NCBI RefSeq assembly: GCF_025154075.1
Contig: NZ_JAOAMU010000009.1
Location: 124,001-188,000 of the forward strand
Reading direction: 5' to 3'
Length of the DNA: 64,000 nucleotides
From: Chryseobacterium herbae
GTDB lineage: Bacteria > Bacteroidota > Bacteroidia > Flavobacteriales > Weeksellaceae
The position numbers and the translations under genes were made by a program. Below the pieces are notes generated by a model. It searched no databases. It was given only the letters and a program-made list of their open reading frames with translations, and was not told the DNA's origin. Position 1 is the stretch's first letter; each line of letters opens with the position of its first letter. Positions 33,712 through 42,145 of this stretch are shown here, piece after piece.

Positions 33712-34275
33712 ATGAAAAAATTACTAACTGTACTAGGCCTAGCCGCTTTTTCTCTGGGATATTCCCAAGGAGGAACTCTTATTTTGAATAACTATTCTCA
33801 ATATGATTTTGTGGGATTCATCGTTGCCAACAATCTTGCCGGTGGATGCTACCCTTATGTAAGCTCCAACAATCCCGATATGGTGAGAGTTCCTGCCGAT
33901 TCTCATATGGGTAACGGAAATGAGCTGAAATACACCAACTACAAAGACCAATACACTTCTTCATTATATCCAATGACATCATGGCATGTAAGTACATCCA
34001 GCGCACTCGGGGTGGTGAGAGCATGGAATCATCCTTCTATAATGCCCGGCGGAGTCATATCTAACAACACCAGATGGGCTACTACAAAATTCGTCATGTA
34101 TTATCCGGGAACTACAACCTTAGCACCCGACAACTTCAATGGTGCTATAACAATTGCCGGAAATACCTGCTACACGGCCTCTGATAATATGACTTCTTCT
34201 ACAGGAAATAACAGTGCAGAAATATTTACCCTTGCGAGCGGAGGCACTACATTTACCTATATCCAACTTTATTAA
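33712..34275 (+). CDS. Family B secreted protein, copy 4
   Basis: A 187-residue exported protein with the same signal peptide as copy 3. Marks: LILNNYSQYDFVGFIVANNL, AGGCYPYV, VPADSHMGNGNELKYTNYKD, WNHPSIMPGGVISNNTRW, FVMYYPGTT, second Cys in GNTCYTA, end IFTLASGGTTFTYIQLY. It starts the only run of three B genes without an intervening A. Confidence 0.72.
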   Translation: MKKLLTVLGLAAFSLGYSQGGTLILNNYSQYDFVGFIVANNLAGGCYPYVSSNNPDMVRVPADSHMGNGNELKYTNYKDQYTSSLYPMTSWHVSTSSALGVVRAWNHPSIMPGGVISNNTRWATTKFVMYYPGTTTLAPDNFNGAITIAGNTCYTASDNMTSSTGNNSAEIFTLASGGTTFTYIQLY

Positions 34276-34286
34276 TTTGATTAACT

Positions 34287-34826
34287 ATGAAAAAGATTTT
34301 AGCCATAATAGCTACAGCAGTCGCATCTTTTGCCTACTCACAGGGCACGATGATCGTTAATAATTATTCGAAATTTGATTATCATGGATTTCTTATCACC
34401 TCCAATTTTACAACTGCATGTTATCCGCGTGTTGGAAATGATGGTGAAATTGTAGTCCCTGCGGATTCTCATATGGGTAATGGTAAGGAACTGATGTATA
34501 AAGACTTCAACGGTCAGTTCTCATCTTCTTTATATCCTACTGCCAACTGGGCTGTGACATTAAGTCCCACCAATTCTTCTATCATGGCCTGGAATGATCC
34601 CAATCTTTTGCCGGGTGGCACTATTTCAACTACGACTAAATGGTTTGCCACCAAATTTGATATGATGGAAGCTGGGACCACGATATCAGTACCGGATTTT
34701 CATACCAATATGAATATAGCAACCCCCTGCAACCCCGTTGCTCATGACAATTACGTTACTCCTTCGGGAAGTAACAGTGCGGAAATCTTTACTATAGGAA
34801 ACGTAACCTATCTGCAGCTTTACTAA
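34287..34826 (+). CDS. Family B secreted protein, copy 5
   Basis: A 179-residue exported protein; signal peptide ends SFAYSQ. Marks: MIVNNYSKFDYHGFLITSNF, first Cys in TACYPRV, VPADSHMGNGKELMYKDFNG, WNDPNLLPGGTISTTTKW, second Cys in TPCNPV, and the end IFTIGNVTYLQLY, which lacks the SGG turn of its siblings. No A gene precedes it, so it must share the A4 transcript or use none. Confidence 0.7.
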   Translation: MKKILAIIATAVASFAYSQGTMIVNNYSKFDYHGFLITSNFTTACYPRVGNDGEIVVPADSHMGNGKELMYKDFNGQFSSSLYPTANWAVTLSPTNSSIMAWNDPNLLPGGTISTTTKWFATKFDMMEAGTTISVPDFHTNMNIATPCNPVAHDNYVTPSGSNSAEIFTIGNVTYLQLY

Positions 34827-34864
34827 AACACAGGGTTTCGAATGCTTAAACCAATAATAAAATC

Positions 34865-35422
34865 ATGAAAAAAATATTCACTATTCTTACCTTATCATTA
34901 CTGTCATCAGCCTATGCGCAGCACAGTCTTATGATCGTCAATAACTATTCCACCACCTTCGACTTTCAGGGAAAAATAGGTGCTCACAATTTTGCAGGGA
35001 GCTGCTATCCTTATGTGACTTCAAGTACTCCGACAGCGATCACAGTACCGGCAGATTCGCATTCGGGTAATGGTAAAGAACTGGCTTACAAAAACTTCAG
35101 AGATCAGTTTACAGGTTCTCTGTATCCTACCAGCAACTGGACCTTGCAGGTTTCTCCCACCAATTCTTCGGTAAGATCATGGAATTATCCGAGTATAGCA
35201 CCCGGTAGTGTTATTTCTGAGAATGTTAAATGGGCTTCTTCGCAGTTTCAGATGTATTATGCGGGAACTTCTACTCCGGAACCGGGTTTCAGCGGACAGA
35301 TCGGGGAATCTCCTGATCCATGCACAGGTGCCCCGGGATATATTTCTACCCCATACGGAGATGCGGAGTGGTTCAACATTACGATAGCGAATATTACTTA
35401 TTCTTATTTACAAATTTATTAA
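34865..35422 (+). CDS. Family B secreted protein, copy 6
   Basis: A 185-residue exported protein; signal peptide ends SSAYAQ. Marks: LMIVNNYSTTFDFQGKI, first Cys in AGSCYPYV, VPADSHSGNGKELAYKNFRD, WNYPSIAPGSVISENVKW, FQMYYAGTS, second Cys in PDPCTGA, end WFNITIANITYSYLQIY. The phrase VPADSHxGNGKEL is shared by copies 4 to 6 and marks them as a subgroup. Confidence 0.7.
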   Translation: MKKIFTILTLSLLSSAYAQHSLMIVNNYSTTFDFQGKIGAHNFAGSCYPYVTSSTPTAITVPADSHSGNGKELAYKNFRDQFTGSLYPTSNWTLQVSPTNSSVRSWNYPSIAPGSVISENVKWASSQFQMYYAGTSTPEPGFSGQIGESPDPCTGAPGYISTPYGDAEWFNITIANITYSYLQIY

Positions 35423-35453
35423 TCAAAAAATCAAACCTAAATTCTAATTAATT

Positions 35454-35831
35454 ATGAAAAAACTTTTTATATCAGCCGCTTTTGCTACCCTATCCTTAGT
35501 ATCATGTAATAATGAGGGAAGCGCAGTAAATACTGTAGAAAATATGAAGACTCCACAGATGGAAAAATTTGACAAAGCTTTTAAGAGCCTTGGGAATCCT
35601 CAAAACAAACCTACGGAAGAGGAGAAAAAAAGAAATACTTCTGAACTGAGCGACAGAAGAAAAGCGCTTCTGGTTCCGGCATCTAAAGAACTGATCCTTT
35701 CCACAGGCGTTACAGAGGCTGAACTGACTAGAAAAACAGGTGACGACATGAGCCAGATCATTGTTTGGGCGACCCAGATTTATATGAAGAAAAGCGAGGA
35801 GATCAGAAAAAATATTAAATCTGATCAATAA
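35454..35831 (+). CDS. Family A lipoprotein, copy 5
   Basis: A 125-residue lipoprotein, lipobox SLVSC followed by NNEG. The core is conserved, with small changes (SLGNPQNKPTEEE, YMKKSEEIRKN). It is followed after 8 bp by C3 rather than a B gene. This shows that A can be paired with either secreted family. Confidence 0.77.
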   Translation: MKKLFISAAFATLSLVSCNNEGSAVNTVENMKTPQMEKFDKAFKSLGNPQNKPTEEEKKRNTSELSDRRKALLVPASKELILSTGVTEAELTRKTGDDMSQIIVWATQIYMKKSEEIRKNIKSDQ

Positions 35832-35839
35832 TCAACCCT

Positions 35840-36394
35840 ATGAAAAAAATAGCAGCTTTATTATTGGGCTTAACGGGAATACTTTCTTCTGCACAGACTT
35901 CATCTTTTGTATTTAACAACTACAATATTTATGATGCGGTCGGAAGACTGATGACCTGCAGCCCTACCCCGGGAGCGATTCGTTATATGTATGCTTCGCC
36001 GAACGGGAATTATGGCTCGTATACCATGCCGGCGGGAATTTCTTCCTCCTATGCCTCATTTGGAACTACAGGTCTGGCCCCTTTTCCTATGAATATGAAT
36101 CAATGGAATATCACGGATCCTACCAATACAGCGAATAATGTATCCTATCCGTACAACCATAGCTACATCACCTCTACGATGTCTTCTATCAACGAGTGGG
36201 CGTCATTTCACTTTTTCCTGAAGGACAGTGCGGGAAATACGATAGATTCTTATCTGGTAGGAGCTCCGAATGTTGCCATTAATGCAGGCGTTACTGCCAA
36301 TGCCTATCAGATAGGCACCAATAGTGGTATAGAATCCGAGTGGTTTACCATTTCGACATCTACCGGAAAGGTTACTTATTTCAGTATTTATTAA
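35840..36394 (+). CDS. Family C secreted protein, copy 3
   Basis: A 184-residue exported protein; signal peptide MKKIAALLLGLTGILSSAQ. Marks: FVFNNYNIYDAVGRLMTCSP, GNYGSYTMPAGIS, a YNHSYITSTM segment, WASFHFFLKDSAGNTIDSY and the end EWFTISTSTGKVTYFSIY. It has one Cys early in the mature part. It is the last gene of the array; rnpB follows on the other strand. Confidence 0.7.
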   Translation: MKKIAALLLGLTGILSSAQTSSFVFNNYNIYDAVGRLMTCSPTPGAIRYMYASPNGNYGSYTMPAGISSSYASFGTTGLAPFPMNMNQWNITDPTNTANNVSYPYNHSYITSTMSSINEWASFHFFLKDSAGNTIDSYLVGAPNVAINAGVTANAYQIGTNSGIESEWFTISTSTGKVTYFSIY

Positions 36395-36564
36395 AAGACC
36401 GGAGGCTGGAAGTTGCCATTGGACATATCATTTCTGACAGTTGGGTAAAATTGGATGAAATGAATTTTTAAAGGAAAAAGAAAAAAAGGTTTGTGGTTAT
36501 TTTCTTTTCTTTTGGAACTCAATGGTATTCTTCCGGCCTCAGGCTTTCTTACCTTATAAAAAAG

Positions 36565-36590
36565 AAAAGCGGAGAAAATTCTCCGCTTTT
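36565..36590. terminator. Bidirectional terminator between the array and rnpB
   Basis: Arms aaaagcggagaa (36565-36576) and ttctccgctttt (36579-36590) are perfectly complementary and flanked by A-rich and T-rich tracts, so the hairpin can end both the rightward array transcript and leftward rnpB. Confidence 0.75.
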
Positions 36591-36618
36591 TATAAGCAAT
36601 GCGTTGTTTACATAAAAT

Positions 36619-36943
36619 CGCGAGAAGATCTGTAAGCCGGATTTTGTTCTTCCGAAGAAGTGCCTGTTATTTATCTGCGTCTTACATTGCTGCAAAACTT
36701 GAGCTGATTACCCCTCGGCTTTCAGGACGAGCCGCCCCTAATTTCCATTACTGAAAAGAACCGATATACTTATCATTGCACCGCAAAGAGTTTACCTGGT
36801 TTCACTACAGCCGAACTGTACCTGCTTTCTGTTGCACTTGTCCTACCCTCGCGGGTGACGGATGTTATCCGCTTTGCTGCTCTATGGTGTCCGGACTTTC
36901 CTACCCCTGCCGAAACAGGAATCAACAAGCCGATTTTCTCGCG
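36619..36943 (-). ncRNA. rnpB: RNase P RNA (bacterial type A)
   Basis: Catalytic RNA that matures tRNA 5' ends. On the minus strand the 5' part contains gtaggaaagtccggac, the near-invariant GGAAAGUCCGG region of helices P3/P4. The 3' end reads acaaaatccggcttacag, the conserved close of bacterial RNase P RNA. The terminal helix P1 is formed by cgcgagaa at 36943-36936 and ttctcgcg at 36626-36619. The length of about 325 nt fits. A perfect TATCTTTG promoter element sits five bases before the 5' end. Open frames crossing this stretch are not genes. Confidence 0.93.
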
Positions 36944-36947
36944 GTTG

Positions 36948-36955
36948 CAAAGATA
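36948..36955 (-). promoter_or_regulatory. -7 promoter element (TATCTTTG) of rnpB
   Basis: An exact match to the Bacteroidota -7 consensus, ending five bases before the folded 5' end of RNase P RNA. It fixes the transcript start at about 36943. Confidence 0.75.
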
Positions 36956-37330
36956 CGGATTATTTGTGATGATTTGATGATGTGATAATGTGTTGATGAG
37001 AGGATAAGACGATGTGTTGATGCGATGATTTGTTGATAGGGACAATGATGAAGGTACCAAATCAATGTGGGGAGTTGTTGAGGAGGTGAATGTTTTTAGG
37101 TTTTGGCTGAAGCCAGGGTGTTTTTCTTCTTTTGTTAAATGGGCTAAAGCCCATTCCTATTGAATATTAAATTGATCATTACATTCAGAAAACTCTAATC
37201 ATCATAAAATCAACAAATTACCACATCGCCATATTATCAAATCATCACATCGCCACATCAACAAATCAACAAATCGCCACATCAACAAATTATCACATCA
37301 TCATATCAACAAATCACCGCAATATTATTA
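36956..37330. repeat. Degenerate repeats of catcaacaaatc words in both orientations
   Basis: 36956-37045 repeats gatgatttg, gatgtgttgatg and similar; 37190-37320 repeats their complement (atcaacaaatc, cacatcgccacatc) at least eight times with drifting spacing. No ORF or fixed spacer length is present. About 100 bp of plainer sequence lies between (37046-37190), including gggctaaagcccattcc, a small palindrome. Confidence 0.55.
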
Positions 37331-37351
37331 TCTTCGTGCCATTATATATCT

Positions 37352-37843
37352 ATGACTTCCAGAGAAAAAGAATTTGCGCAGCTTATCAAGGATAATCAGG
37401 GCCTGATTATCAAAGTTTCGCGTCTGTATACCAATTCTCTTGAAGATGAAGAGGACCTGTTTCAGGAGATCGTACTGCAGCTTTGGAGAAGCTACGATTC
37501 TTTTAAAGGGAACTCTAAAATTTCTACGTGGATGTACCGTGTAGCCCTTAATACAGCCATTACTCTTTTCAGAAAAAAAAGCAAAAGCCTTCCTACCAAC
37601 GAGCTGGATATCAACCACAGAGATTTTGTGGAAGATGATGACGATAAGCAGCAGCAGATCTCGCTTCTGTATACCGTGATCAAAACCCTGCCCAATGTAG
37701 AAAGAGCGATTGTCATGATGTATCTTGACGACCTGCCTTATAAGGATATTGCAGAAAACCTTGGGATCACCGAGGTCAATGCCCGTGTGAAAATGAACAG
37801 ATTAAAGAAAACCCTTAAAGAACAGATGGAAAAATATGCCTGA
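37352..37843 (+). CDS. ECF-type RNA polymerase sigma factor
   Basis: A 163-residue sigma-70 family protein. Region 2 (YTNSLEDEEDLFQEIVLQLW, then GNSKISTWMYRVALNTAI) and region 4 (LPYKDIAENLGITEVNARVK, an HTH) are separated by a short acidic linker containing EDDDDKQQQ. Region 1.1 and region 3 are missing, as in extracytoplasmic-function sigmas. Its 3' end overlaps the next gene by 8 bp, which suggests that gene encodes its membrane partner. Confidence 0.88.
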   Translation: MTSREKEFAQLIKDNQGLIIKVSRLYTNSLEDEEDLFQEIVLQLWRSYDSFKGNSKISTWMYRVALNTAITLFRKKSKSLPTNELDINHRDFVEDDDDKQQQISLLYTVIKTLPNVERAIVMMYLDDLPYKDIAENLGITEVNARVKMNRLKKTLKEQMEKYA

Positions 37844-38510
37844 TTTTGATTTAGACAGCTTTAAGAAAACATGGCAGGAGCAGCCTGTTCAACCGAAATA
37901 CGACAGCACTGAGATTCTTCAGATGCTGAACAGAAAGTCACGCAATTATGTAAAGTATATTTTCTGGATCAGCGTATTCGAATTTTTATTCTTTTCTGTT
38001 CTGGGATTATTTTATTTCTTTCAGGGTGATGAATCAGACAGTTTCCGTAAGATATTAGAAAAACTGGGAGCTCAGGAAGCCCCTGAAATAGAAACTAATT
38101 TTGACCATGCGTATCTAGCGATCAAAATTATCAGCTTACTGATCACGGCTTATTTTGTCCTGAAATTTTATCAGAAGTACCGCAAAATAAAGATTGAGGA
38201 AAACCTTAAAGGCCTGATCATACGAATCATTAAATTCAAAAAGACAGTCAACGCTTTTATCCTGATCAGCATTGCGCTTCTGGTTGCGTTTATGTTTGTC
38301 TTTACCGCGTTTATTTTTTATGTATTGAATTCCCAGAATGTACAGCCTTCCAATTCGAACCTGATCATCGTTATTATCGGGATCATTGTCAGTACGGTGC
38401 TTTGTGTACTTCTGATCTGGCTTTATTACAGACTTGTATATGGAATCATCATCAGAAAACTGGACAGAAATTTAAAACAGCTTAAAGACATAGATTCTCA
38501 GGAAAATTAG
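37836..38510 (+). CDS. Four-helix membrane protein, possible sigma regulator
   Basis: A 224-residue protein with a cytosolic N-terminal stretch of about 40 residues (DFDLDSFKKTWQEQPVQPKY), then four membrane segments (about 45-65, 88-106, 138-162, 168-192) and a charged tail. It overlaps the sigma gene by 8 bp. The DLDSFKKTWQEQ opening is often seen in membrane partners of flavobacterial ECF sigmas. No zinc-binding anti-sigma motif (HxxxCxxC) is present, so an anti-sigma role is inferred from context only. Confidence 0.6.
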   Translation: MPDFDLDSFKKTWQEQPVQPKYDSTEILQMLNRKSRNYVKYIFWISVFEFLFFSVLGLFYFFQGDESDSFRKILEKLGAQEAPEIETNFDHAYLAIKIISLLITAYFVLKFYQKYRKIKIEENLKGLIIRIIKFKKTVNAFILISIALLVAFMFVFTAFIFYVLNSQNVQPSNSNLIIVIIGIIVSTVLCVLLIWLYYRLVYGIIIRKLDRNLKQLKDIDSQEN

Positions 38511-38568
38511 TGCAAACAGGCATCAATTCAAGATTTTTCATTATTTTTATTCCACCAAATCTTAAACT

Positions 38569-40197
38569 ATGCCATTATCTTATGTCTATGGAGCTTCCTC
38601 TGTTCCATTACTGGGACAAACGATCGGAGGAAATCTTAAAAAGACTGTTGAAAAATACCCCAATCAGGAAGCCTTAGTCTGTGTTCATCAGGATTACAGG
38701 GCCACATACCAGGAATTTTATAATCAGACGACTGCTGTTGCAAAAGCCTTAATTTTCTTAGGTGCCAAAGCCGGAGACAGGATCGGAATCTGGTCTTCAA
38801 ACCGCTATGAATGGGTCTTGCTTCAATATGCAACCGCCCGGATCGGAACCATATTGGTGAATATCAATCCTGCTTACAGAACACATGAACTTACTTACGT
38901 CATTAATCAATCCGGTATTCGTTCTATATTTTCTTCGTTAAGCTTTAAAACAAGCAATTATAAGGAAATGGTAGAATATGCCAAGGAAGTCTGCCCCTGT
39001 CTCGAACATGAAATTTTCTTTGATGACAACTGGGAAGATTTTCTGAACAATGGACAGGATATTTCAGACGATACACTTCACAGCTTTGAAGAACATGTAC
39101 AATTTGATGATCCCGTCAACATTCAGTATACTTCAGGAACTACAGGCTTTCCAAAAGGTGTTACCCTTTCCCATCACAATATTTTAAATAACGGATATTT
39201 CATCGGTGTACGCTTAAAGTACTCTCAGAACGACCGCGTCTGTATTCCGGTACCTTTTTACCATTGTTTTGGAATGGTGATCGGGAATATATGCTGTACG
39301 GCTCACGGTGCCTGTATGGTGATTCCGAATGACAGTTTTAATCCGGATATGACGCTAAAAACTGTTTCTGATGAAAAATGCACTTCTTTATATGGTGTTC
39401 CGACGATGTTCATCGCCGAACTGGCTGCCAAGGATTTTGAAACCTATGATTTTTCAAATCTAAGAACGGGGGTCATGGCCGGTTCAGTATGTCCGCCGGA
39501 GATCATGAAAAAGGTGGAAAACCTTATGAACATTAAAGAAATGAGTATCTGCTACGGAATGACGGAAACTTCTCCTGTTTCTACCCAGACTTTGATAGGA
39601 ACACCCCTAGAAAAGCAGGTGAGTACTGTAGGAACTGTTCAGGATCATCTTGAGATCAAGATTATTGATGAAAACGGAAAGACGGTGGAACGCGGCGAGC
39701 ACGGCGAACTCTGCACCAGAGGTTATTCTGTGATGTTGAAATACTGGAATGATCCGGAAAATACGAAAAAAGTACTGGATGATGCTCGATGGATGCACAC
39801 CGGCGATCTGGCCGTAATGGATGATGACGGCTACATTACGATCTCCGGAAGGATCAAAGACCTGATCATCCGTGGCGGTGAAAATATTTCGCCCAAAGAG
39901 ATTGAAGACTTTTTATATACCTATCCGAATATCCTGGATGTACAGATCATTGGAATTCCGAGTGAAAAATACGGCGAAGAAGTGATGGCCTGGGTAAAAG
40001 TGAGACAAGGTTTTGATGTATCGGAAACCGAGCTTCTGGACTACTGCAAGGGAAGAATTGCTCATTATAAAGTTCCTAAATACTGGAAATTTGTGGATGA
40101 ATTCCCGATGACGATCTCAGGAAAAATACGGAAAGTGGAAATGCGCGAAATTTCTATCAAAGAGCTGGAACTGGACAAATTGAAGCAGCGTTCTTAA
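38569..40197 (+). CDS. Fatty-acyl-CoA synthetase (AMP-binding)
   Basis: A 542-residue adenylate-forming enzyme activating a fatty acid to acyl-CoA. The AMP-binding P-loop reads QYTSGTTGFPKGVTLSHHNI, motif A5 is CYGMTETSPVS, A7 is MHTGDLAVMDDDGY, A8 is SGRIKDLIIRGGENISPKEI, and the C-terminal catalytic Lys lies in PMTISGKIRKVEM. The organisation matches medium/long-chain acyl-CoA synthetases (FadD/ACSF2 type). Its start is 58 bp after the membrane protein gene, so it may share that transcript. Confidence 0.88.
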   Translation: MPLSYVYGASSVPLLGQTIGGNLKKTVEKYPNQEALVCVHQDYRATYQEFYNQTTAVAKALIFLGAKAGDRIGIWSSNRYEWVLLQYATARIGTILVNINPAYRTHELTYVINQSGIRSIFSSLSFKTSNYKEMVEYAKEVCPCLEHEIFFDDNWEDFLNNGQDISDDTLHSFEEHVQFDDPVNIQYTSGTTGFPKGVTLSHHNILNNGYFIGVRLKYSQNDRVCIPVPFYHCFGMVIGNICCTAHGACMVIPNDSFNPDMTLKTVSDEKCTSLYGVPTMFIAELAAKDFETYDFSNLRTGVMAGSVCPPEIMKKVENLMNIKEMSICYGMTETSPVSTQTLIGTPLEKQVSTVGTVQDHLEIKIIDENGKTVERGEHGELCTRGYSVMLKYWNDPENTKKVLDDARWMHTGDLAVMDDDGYITISGRIKDLIIRGGENISPKEIEDFLYTYPNILDVQIIGIPSEKYGEEVMAWVKVRQGFDVSETELLDYCKGRIAHYKVPKYWKFVDEFPMTISGKIRKVEMREISIKELELDKLKQRS

Positions 40198-40479
40198 TTT
40201 TTTTGTTTTTTGACGCAAAGTTTTACTTAAAACAACGTTGATTTTAAGGAAGATAAAGAGTTCGACTGTGTCGCTGATGAAGCTTATGGATAAAACGACT
40301 GCTTATTCATATCAATGAAATTGATCCCTCTTCGCTCACTTGAAATATTCAATATCATAATAAGTCTTTGCGTTAAAAAATAAAGCCTCTCGTAGATTGA
40401 GCAAATCAGACTGATTTTATTTTTATATAAATTGTTAATACTCACTAATAATACTGACAGATTTCATCTTTAAAAATAG
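40198..40479. other. Gap between convergent genes, nothing recognised
   Basis: About 280 bp without a supported gene, RNA or repeat, ending at the terminator at 40480. Confidence 0.4.
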
Positions 40480-40504
40480 AAAAGCCCGGAAATTCCGGGC
40501 TTTT
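40480..40504. terminator. Intrinsic terminator at the rpoN 3' end
   Basis: Arms aaaagcccgga and tccgggctttt with a 3-nt loop and A/T tracts on both sides; works for leftward rpoN and possibly for the rightward synthetase. Confidence 0.75.
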
Positions 40505-40522
40505 ACTTTTATGGATAACTTT

Positions 40523-41986
40523 TTAAAGTTCTTTTCTTAATCTTGCTACCGGAATATTCAGCTGTTCACGGTATTTAGCGATTGTTCTTCTTGCAATATT
40601 GTAGCCCTGTTCTTTCAGAATTACTACCAGTGCATCATCGGTAAGCGGTTTTCTTTTATTCTCTTTCCCGATCACTTCCTGAAGATGAGTTTTAATCTCT
40701 TTGGTAGAAACTTCTTCACCATCATCATTGGTAAGACTGTCTGAGAAAAGGTCTTTCAGATAAAGGATTCCGTTTGATGTATCGGCATATTTGCTTTTTA
40801 CCACTCTTGAAATCGTAGAAATATCAAATCCTGTGATATCTGCAACATCTTTCAGAATCATAGGCCTCAGGGATTTTTCATCACCCGTGATAAAATAATC
40901 CTTCTGGAATTTCACGATAGCCGTAATGGTTTGCAACAGGGTATTCTGACGTTGGTTAATAGCGTCAATATACCATTTTGCAGCATCTAATTTCTGTTTG
41001 ATAAACAATGCCGCCTGTTTGTGCTCAGAAGAGTTTTTATCGTGAGAATACGTGGTCAAAATGTCCTTATATTCTTCAGAAACTCTTAAAGTCGGAGCAT
41101 TTTTGCTGTTAAGCATTGGGATCACGATACCGTCTTTTACCTGAATCACAAAATCCGGAATAATTTCCTGGTTGATGGTAATGGTCTGTGTATCAAAGTT
41201 CCCTCCTACTTTTGGAGAAAGTTTTGAAATTTCTTCCAGGGCATCTTTAAGATCTTCTTCTTCAATATCATACTTCTGAATGATCTTGTTGTAATGCTTA
41301 TTGGTAAGAGCGTCGAATTGATGTCTTAAGATATTGGCTGCCAGAGAAACTGCTTTATCAGAACTTACTTTCTTTTCGATCTGAAGCAACAGACACTCCT
41401 GAAGACCTCTTGCACCCACTCCCGGCGGATCAAGCTTCTGGATGTAGTTTTCCAGAATGTCATCAACTTTTTCTTTTGTAGTATAAATTCCCTGTGAGAA
41501 AGCAAGATCATCTACGATCGCTTTGATTTCTCTTCTCAGATAACCGTCAGTATCAAGGTTTCCGATCACATATTCTGCAATCTTCTCATCTTCGTCACTG
41601 ATGTTCACCAGGTGAATCTGCTCCAGCAGATAGTCGTATAATGACTGTCCTTCGGTCAGAAGACTTTCGTTATCGAACTCTTCATCGTCCGGAGAATAGT
41701 TGCTGGATGCTGTTTTATAGTTGGGTTCGTCATCGTAGATATACTCGTTGACGTCAAAATCTGTTTCAATGCTGGCCGTTCCTTCATCCTGATAAGCATC
41801 TTCAAGAGAAGAGAATTCATCTTCTTTCGGATCTTCCTTTACAATTTCCAAAGCAGGATTCTCTTCTAGCTCCCTTTCCAGCTCCTCTTCAAATTCCAGA
41901 GTGTGAAGCTGGATAAGCTTCATCAGCTGGATCTGCTGAGGTGCCAGCTTCTGTCCTAACTTGAGTTGTAAGTGTTGTTTAAGCAT
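40523..41986 (-). CDS. rpoN: RNA polymerase sigma-54 factor
   Basis: A 487-residue sigma-54. The N-terminal activator region is Gln/Leu-rich (KLGQKLAPQQIQLMKLIQLH), followed by a strongly acidic region 2 (EFSSLEDAYQDEG, then many Asp/Glu to about residue 120), the core-binding region, an HTH and the C-terminal RpoN box ARRTIAKYREQ that contacts the -24 promoter element. It needs an AAA+ activator, none of which is encoded in the window. Single gene with its own terminator. Confidence 0.93.
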   Translation of the reverse strand: MLKQHLQLKLGQKLAPQQIQLMKLIQLHTLEFEEELERELEENPALEIVKEDPKEDEFSSLEDAYQDEGTASIETDFDVNEYIYDDEPNYKTASSNYSPDDEEFDNESLLTEGQSLYDYLLEQIHLVNISDEDEKIAEYVIGNLDTDGYLRREIKAIVDDLAFSQGIYTTKEKVDDILENYIQKLDPPGVGARGLQECLLLQIEKKVSSDKAVSLAANILRHQFDALTNKHYNKIIQKYDIEEEDLKDALEEISKLSPKVGGNFDTQTITINQEIIPDFVIQVKDGIVIPMLNSKNAPTLRVSEEYKDILTTYSHDKNSSEHKQAALFIKQKLDAAKWYIDAINQRQNTLLQTITAIVKFQKDYFITGDEKSLRPMILKDVADITGFDISTISRVVKSKYADTSNGILYLKDLFSDSLTNDDGEEVSTKEIKTHLQEVIGKENKRKPLTDDALVVILKEQGYNIARRTIAKYREQLNIPVARLRKEL

Positions 41987-42104
41987 ATTAGTCTTTGTGT
42001 TTTAACATAACATATTCTACGAATTTAATAAATTAATTCGACAAAAAACACATTTAGCATGATTTTTGCATTATACTTCTTAACATAATAAACTATTAGA
42101 AAAT

Positions 42105-42138
42105 AAAAAAGCCTTAATTTTTACATTAAGGCTTTTTT
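42105..42138 (-). terminator. Intrinsic terminator of asnS
   Basis: A perfect 14-bp stem (42105-42118 with 42125-42138) with six-base A and T runs, 7 bp past the asnS stop. Confidence 0.85.
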
Positions 42139-42145
42139 TATTGAT

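Larger units (their letters stand above)
29181..36394 (+). repeat. Array of 14 paralogous exported-protein genes (families A, B, C)
   Basis: Order: A1 B1 C1, A2 B2 (A remnant) C2, A3 B3, A4 B4 B5 B6, A5 C3. All are on the plus strand. A genes are lipoproteins with an almost invariant core; B and C are secreted proteins sharing an N-terminal [LI][VI]xNY motif and a C-terminal aromatic end. A-to-next spacing is 2-11 bp in all five cases. Synonymous changes between A copies, a partial A remnant and unequal copy numbers point to repeated tandem duplication, loss and divergence. Confidence 0.9.

Noticed and set aside
29181..36394. Array as a prophage or integrated element
   Set aside because: No integrase, phage structural gene, tRNA target or terminal repeat was seen, and base composition is like the neighbours.
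36773..37060. Open frames on both strands across 36773-37060
   Set aside because: They lie over RNase P RNA, whose conserved core, terminal helix and promoter are visible, and over a word-repeat block.
37190..37320. Repeated catcaacaaatc units as a possible CRISPR array
   Set aside because: Repeats are short and degenerate, spacers have no fixed length, and no cas gene is present in the window.
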